A stretch of DNA of 64,000 bases, taken from positions 124,001-188,000 of the forward strand of contig NZ_VHIZ01000066.1 of the NCBI RefSeq assembly GCF_006494375.1, in the 5' to 3' direction. Both the position numbers and the translations under genes were made by a program. The notes beneath the pieces are model-generated. The model searched no databases. It had not been told where the DNA came from and saw only the letters and a list, made by a program, of their open reading frames with translations. Source of the DNA: Pantoea anthophila. GTDB taxonomy: Bacteria > Pseudomonadota > Gammaproteobacteria > Enterobacterales > Enterobacteriaceae. Shown here in pieces: positions 59,365-64,000 of the stretch. Position 1 is the first letter of the stretch. Each line of letters starts with the position of its first letter.

Positions 59365-59418
59365 AAAAAAGAGTCGGGGAAGGGGTTTTTAAAGCTAAAA
59401 ACCCGCGTTGACTTCCCC
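59365..59418 (-). terminator. Terminator of the YjbE-like gene
   Basis: Nested stems on the minus strand: GGGGAAG (59418-59412)/CTTCCCC (59382-59376), and inside it GGGTTTTTA/TAAAAACCC (59404-59396 with 59391-59383); six T follow at 59370-59365. Confidence 0.85.
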
Positions 59419-59487
59419 GGCGGCGAAAGGGGTGCTGCTGAAGCGTAATCTGGAGCCAGTCACAGGACGCTGGCCAATAAAACAGAC

Positions 59488-59736
59488 TTATTTTCCGGCG
59501 TGAGTCGCCGTGGTGGTCGAGGTGCCGGTGCCATGTCCGTCACCGCCGCCGCCGCCCATGGTCGCCAGCGCAACGCCCAGCAGGGCCGCGACTGCGCCAA
59601 CGCCAATGGCGTCAGAGTTACCTTTAGCGGTTGAGGTTGCCGCTGCACCGGCCGCTTCACCGGTCGCTGTGGCAGCATAACCTGGGCTAACGCTGCCTAA
59701 TGCCAGCGCGCTCAGCAGTAAAATCGTTTTTTTCAT
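59488..59736 (-). CDS. YjbE-like secreted Gly/Ala/Thr-rich protein
   Basis: 82 aa. Signal peptide (MKKTILLLSALALGSVSPGYA) then an Ala/Thr/Gly-rich chain with a MGGGGGDGHGTGTSTTTAT tail. The composition and order match YjbE of E. coli, first gene of the yjbEFGH exopolysaccharide-linked operon. Here no yjbFGH follows. Function unknown; the low complexity makes the family call moderate. Confidence 0.72.
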   Translation of the reverse strand: MKKTILLLSALALGSVSPGYAATATGEAAGAAATSTAKGNSDAIGVGAVAALLGVALATMGGGGGDGHGTGTSTTTATHAGK

Positions 59737-60272
59737 TGTGTAATCCCCGTTGAGACGTCGAATGGTGCCTGAGCAGTCTGGTTGAAAACGGAGAAGGCGA
59801 AAAGTTGGCTTTACTGATTGATTTATGGGACTTTAATTTCAACTGGCCTTGCTGTTAGAAGCACTGAAATTAATCCGAGATGAGGATGGCGTCCCGGGCG
59901 CTTTTGCTGGAATATTATGCTGTCTGAATGCGGGCAGGGTAGATTATCTGGAGCTTATCCATAATGATGACTCCCTTTTAAGCCAAATTAACTGCTAAGC
60001 CGCTGAATTTATTCATCGAATAAATGCCGGTCCGCTTCTGACGCCAGCGATTCTGAGAAACAGGGCCGTTTTTTCAGATTTGCCGTATCCTGCCCTGTCG
60101 CCGGTAAAAAGGGTGAGCCTGGCCCCGAAACTGGCCCGAAATTAAATATAAGCTCCTGTTTAATATGCTTTGTAACAATTTTGGCTAGAATATAAACCAT
60201 TAATGACTGTCACTATAAGGCATCTTTTTTTAACAATGTTGGCTCAGGCAATAGCGCCTTTGGGAGTTGAAA
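59737..60272 (+). promoter_or_regulatory. ompR upstream region
   Basis: 536 bp without a convincing gene; it carries the divergent promoters of the YjbE-like gene and ompR. AT-rich sequence TAGAATATAAA (60186-60196) is a candidate ompR -10 region. A 63-codon minus-strand frame at 60009-60200 has no family or ribosome binding support. Confidence 0.35.
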
Positions 60273-62359
<2,087 letters not shown>

Positions 62360-62363
62360 AACC

Positions 62364-62388
62364 GGCGCGGCAGAGTGACTGCCGCGCC
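62364..62388 (-). terminator. Hairpin between envZ and pckA
   Basis: GGCGCGGCAG (62364-62373) pairs perfectly with CTGCCGCGCC (62379-62388). On the minus strand the tail is ggTTTTat, suiting pckA termination; on the plus strand T is sparse, so envZ termination would be weak. Confidence 0.7.
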
Positions 62389-62395
62389 CGTTCCG

Positions 62396-64000
62396 TCAGC
62401 GTTGCGGGCCCGCTTTTACCAGCGCCGCACCGGCTGCGTTATCGGTGTACTTATCGAAGTTATCAATAAAGCGCTGCGCCAGCCCTTCGGCGGCGGCGGT
62501 CCACTTCTCTTCACTCTCCCAGCTGCGACGCGGATCGAGCGTCTCACTGTCCAGCTCACCCAGTGTCACCGGCATCTGCAGATTGAAGATCGGCAGGGTT
62601 TCTACCGGCGCATCATCCAGTTCACCCGCCAGGATCGCGTTGATGATGGCACGGGTATTTTTCAGCGAGATGCGCTTGCCGCTGCCGTTCCAGCCGGTAT
62701 TGACCAGATACGCCTGCGCACCGGACGCCTCCATCCGCTTCACCAGCACTTCGGCATACTGCGTCGGATGCAGGGTCAGGAATGCGGCGCCAAAACAGGC
62801 AGAGAAGGTCGGTGTCGGCTCAGTCACGCCACGCTCGGTTCCGGCCAGTTTGGCGGTAAAACCGGACAGGAAATGATACTGTGTCTGCTCCGGCGTCAGA
62901 CGGGAAACCGGTGGCAACACCCCAAACGCATCGGCGGTCAGGAAAATCACCTTCTTCGCATGGCCCGCTTTTGAGACCGGCTGCACGATGTTATCGATGT
63001 GATTGATCGGGTAAGAGACGCGGGTGTTTTCGGTTTTGCTGCCGTCGGCGTAATCCACGCTGCCATCTTCGCGTACCACCACATTCTCCAGCAGCGCATT
63101 ACGGCGAATGGCGCGGTAGATCTCCGGCTCAGCCTGCTCTGAGAGGTTGATGGTTTTGGCGTAGCAGCCGCCCTCGAAGTTAAACACGCCGTCATCGTCC
63201 CAGCCATGTTCATCATCGCCAATCAGCTGGCGGTCAGGATCGGTCGAGAGGGTGGTTTTCCCGGTGCCCGACAGGCCAAAGAAGACCGCCACGTCGCCCG
63301 CTTTGCCAACGTTGGCAGAGCAGTGCATCGAAGCGATGCCTTTCAGCGGCAGCAGGTAGTTCATGATGGCGAACAGACCTTTCTTCATCTCGCCGCCGTA
63401 CCAGGTGCCGCCAATCAGCTGCATGCGTTCCGTCAGATTGAAGGCGACAAAGTTCTCAGAGTGCAGACCCTGCGCCTGCCAGTCCGGGTTGGTGCATTTC
63501 GCGCCGTTCATCACCACAAAATCGGGCGTGAAGTCGGCCAGCTCAGCGTCGGTCGGCTGGATGAACATATTTTTGACGAAGTGGGCCTGCCAGGCCACTT
63601 CGGTGACAAAACGCACGCTCAGACGGGAGTCAGCATTGGCACCGCAGAAGGCATCCACGACAAACAGGCGCTTGCCGGAGAGCTGCCGGGTGACGCAGCT
63701 TTTCAGCGCGTTCCAGGTCTCCTGCGACAGGGGCTGGTTGTCATTTTTGCCGGTGCCCTGGTCGTTCCACCACAGGGTATCGCGCGTGGTGTCGTCACGC
63801 ACAATGTACTTATCCTTTGGCGATCGCCCGGTGAAAATCCCGGTGTCTACTGCAATCGCACCGCTCTGCGTCAGGGTGCCACGTGCAAAACCTTCGAGGT
63901 CCGGGCGCGTCTCTTCCTGAAAGAGCGTGTCGTAATCAGGGTTGTAAACCACTTCCGTGGTATCCACGATGCCCAAAGCGGCAAGGTCTTGCGAGGTCAG
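62396..64000 (-). CDS. pckA: Phosphoenolpyruvate carboxykinase (ATP), 5' end cut by window
   Basis: Converts oxaloacetate to PEP, the entry to gluconeogenesis. The frame is open to the window edge: residues read LTSQDLAALGIVDTTEV at the start, so only about six N-terminal residues are missing from an expected ~540. Kinase-type P-loop FGLSGTGKTTLS, DDEHGWDDDGVFNFEGGCY and the RMQLIGGTWYGGEMKKG segment are intact. Convergent with envZ as in E. coli. Confidence 0.98.
   Translation of the reverse strand: MTSQDLAALGIVDTTEVVYNPDYDTLFQEETRPDLEGFARGTLTQSGAIAVDTGIFTGRSPKDKYIVRDDTTRDTLWWNDQGTGKNDNQPLSQETWNALKSCVTRQLSGKRLFVVDAFCGANADSRLSVRFVTEVAWQAHFVKNMFIQPTDAELADFTPDFVVMNGAKCTNPDWQAQGLHSENFVAFNLTERMQLIGGTWYGGEMKKGLFAIMNYLLPLKGIASMHCSANVGKAGDVAVFFGLSGTGKTTLSTDPDRQLIGDDEHGWDDDGVFNFEGGCYAKTINLSEQAEPEIYRAIRRNALLENVVVREDGSVDYADGSKTENTRVSYPINHIDNIVQPVSKAGHAKKVIFLTADAFGVLPPVSRLTPEQTQYHFLSGFTAKLAGTERGVTEPTPTFSACFGAAFLTLHPTQYAEVLVKRMEASGAQAYLVNTGWNGSGKRISLKNTRAIINAILAGELDDAPVETLPIFNLQMPVTLGELDSETLDPRRSWESEEKWTAAAEGLAQRFIDNFDKYTDNAAGAALVKAGPQR

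Noticed and set aside
60009..60200. 63-codon minus-strand frame upstream of ompR
   Set aside because: No ribosome binding site and no recognisable family; it lies in the AT-rich promoter region.
63974..63976. TTG start for pckA inside the window
   Set aside because: The conserved reading frame continues upstream to the window edge (LTSQDLAAL), so the gene is simply cut off.

Overview
The window is chromosomal backbone of a member of Enterobacterales. Gene content and order follow the E. coli rpoH-to-pckA segment very closely. The combination of a complete malonate decarboxylase cluster, a YjbE-type secreted protein and the pattern of missing neighbours suggests Erwiniaceae (Pantoea/Erwinia-like); that placement is inference, not something I could test. 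No tRNA, rRNA, CRISPR array, prophage or insertion sequence was seen. One small RNA gene, ryhB, lies in the yhhY-yhhW gap.

Layout: (1) 1-4.0 kb, ftsY (5' end outside the window)-ftsE-ftsX, then rpoH. (2) 4.0-9.8 kb, panM, then livK-livHMGF for branched-chain amino-acid uptake; livJ is missing. (3) 10.0-15.5 kb, a PhoB-boxed ugpBAECQ operon for glycerol-3-phosphate/glycerophosphodiester uptake, and yhhA. (4) 15.7-19.3 kb, ggt, yhhY, ryhB with a Fur box, and pirin yhhW. (5) 19.4-22.4 kb, gntR, gntK, gntU for gluconate. (6) 22.4-23.2 kb, a small accessory pocket: a DUF805-like remnant, a 141-aa membrane protein and a possible 43-aa ORF. (7) 23.2-25.2 kb, yhgN and asd. (8) 25.5-34.9 kb, the glycogen operon glgBXCAP. 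(9) 35.1-43.1 kb, malonate utilisation: mdcR (+) facing mdcABCDEFGH (-). (10) 43.4-47.1 kb, glpD facing away from glpEGR. (11) 47.3-51.8 kb, malPQ without malT. (12) 52.0-56.3 kb, nfuA, gntX, bioH, a DUF1471 protein and a GH13 glucosylglycerate-phosphorylase-like enzyme. (13) 56.4-64.0 kb, yhgF (tex), greB, a YjbE-like protein, ompR-envZ and pckA, which runs off the right edge.

The genes form a carbon-storage and carbon-scavenging neighbourhood: glycogen synthesis and breakdown, maltodextrin, gluconate, glycerol-3-phosphate, malonate and PEP carboxykinase, with global regulators (RpoH, OmpR/EnvZ, RyhB/Fur, PhoB sites) between them.

The most unusual signal is a roughly 119-bp repeat present three times (10027-10145, 17535-17652, 51849-51967), each time downstream of and co-oriented with a plus-strand gene. 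The copies fold into the same multi-stem structure, and two of the stems carry compensatory base-pair changes between copies. I do not recognise the family. Several operons also carry perfect hairpins exactly between the gene needed in excess and the next gene (livK-livH, ugpB-ugpA, glgC-glgA, mdcE-mdcF).
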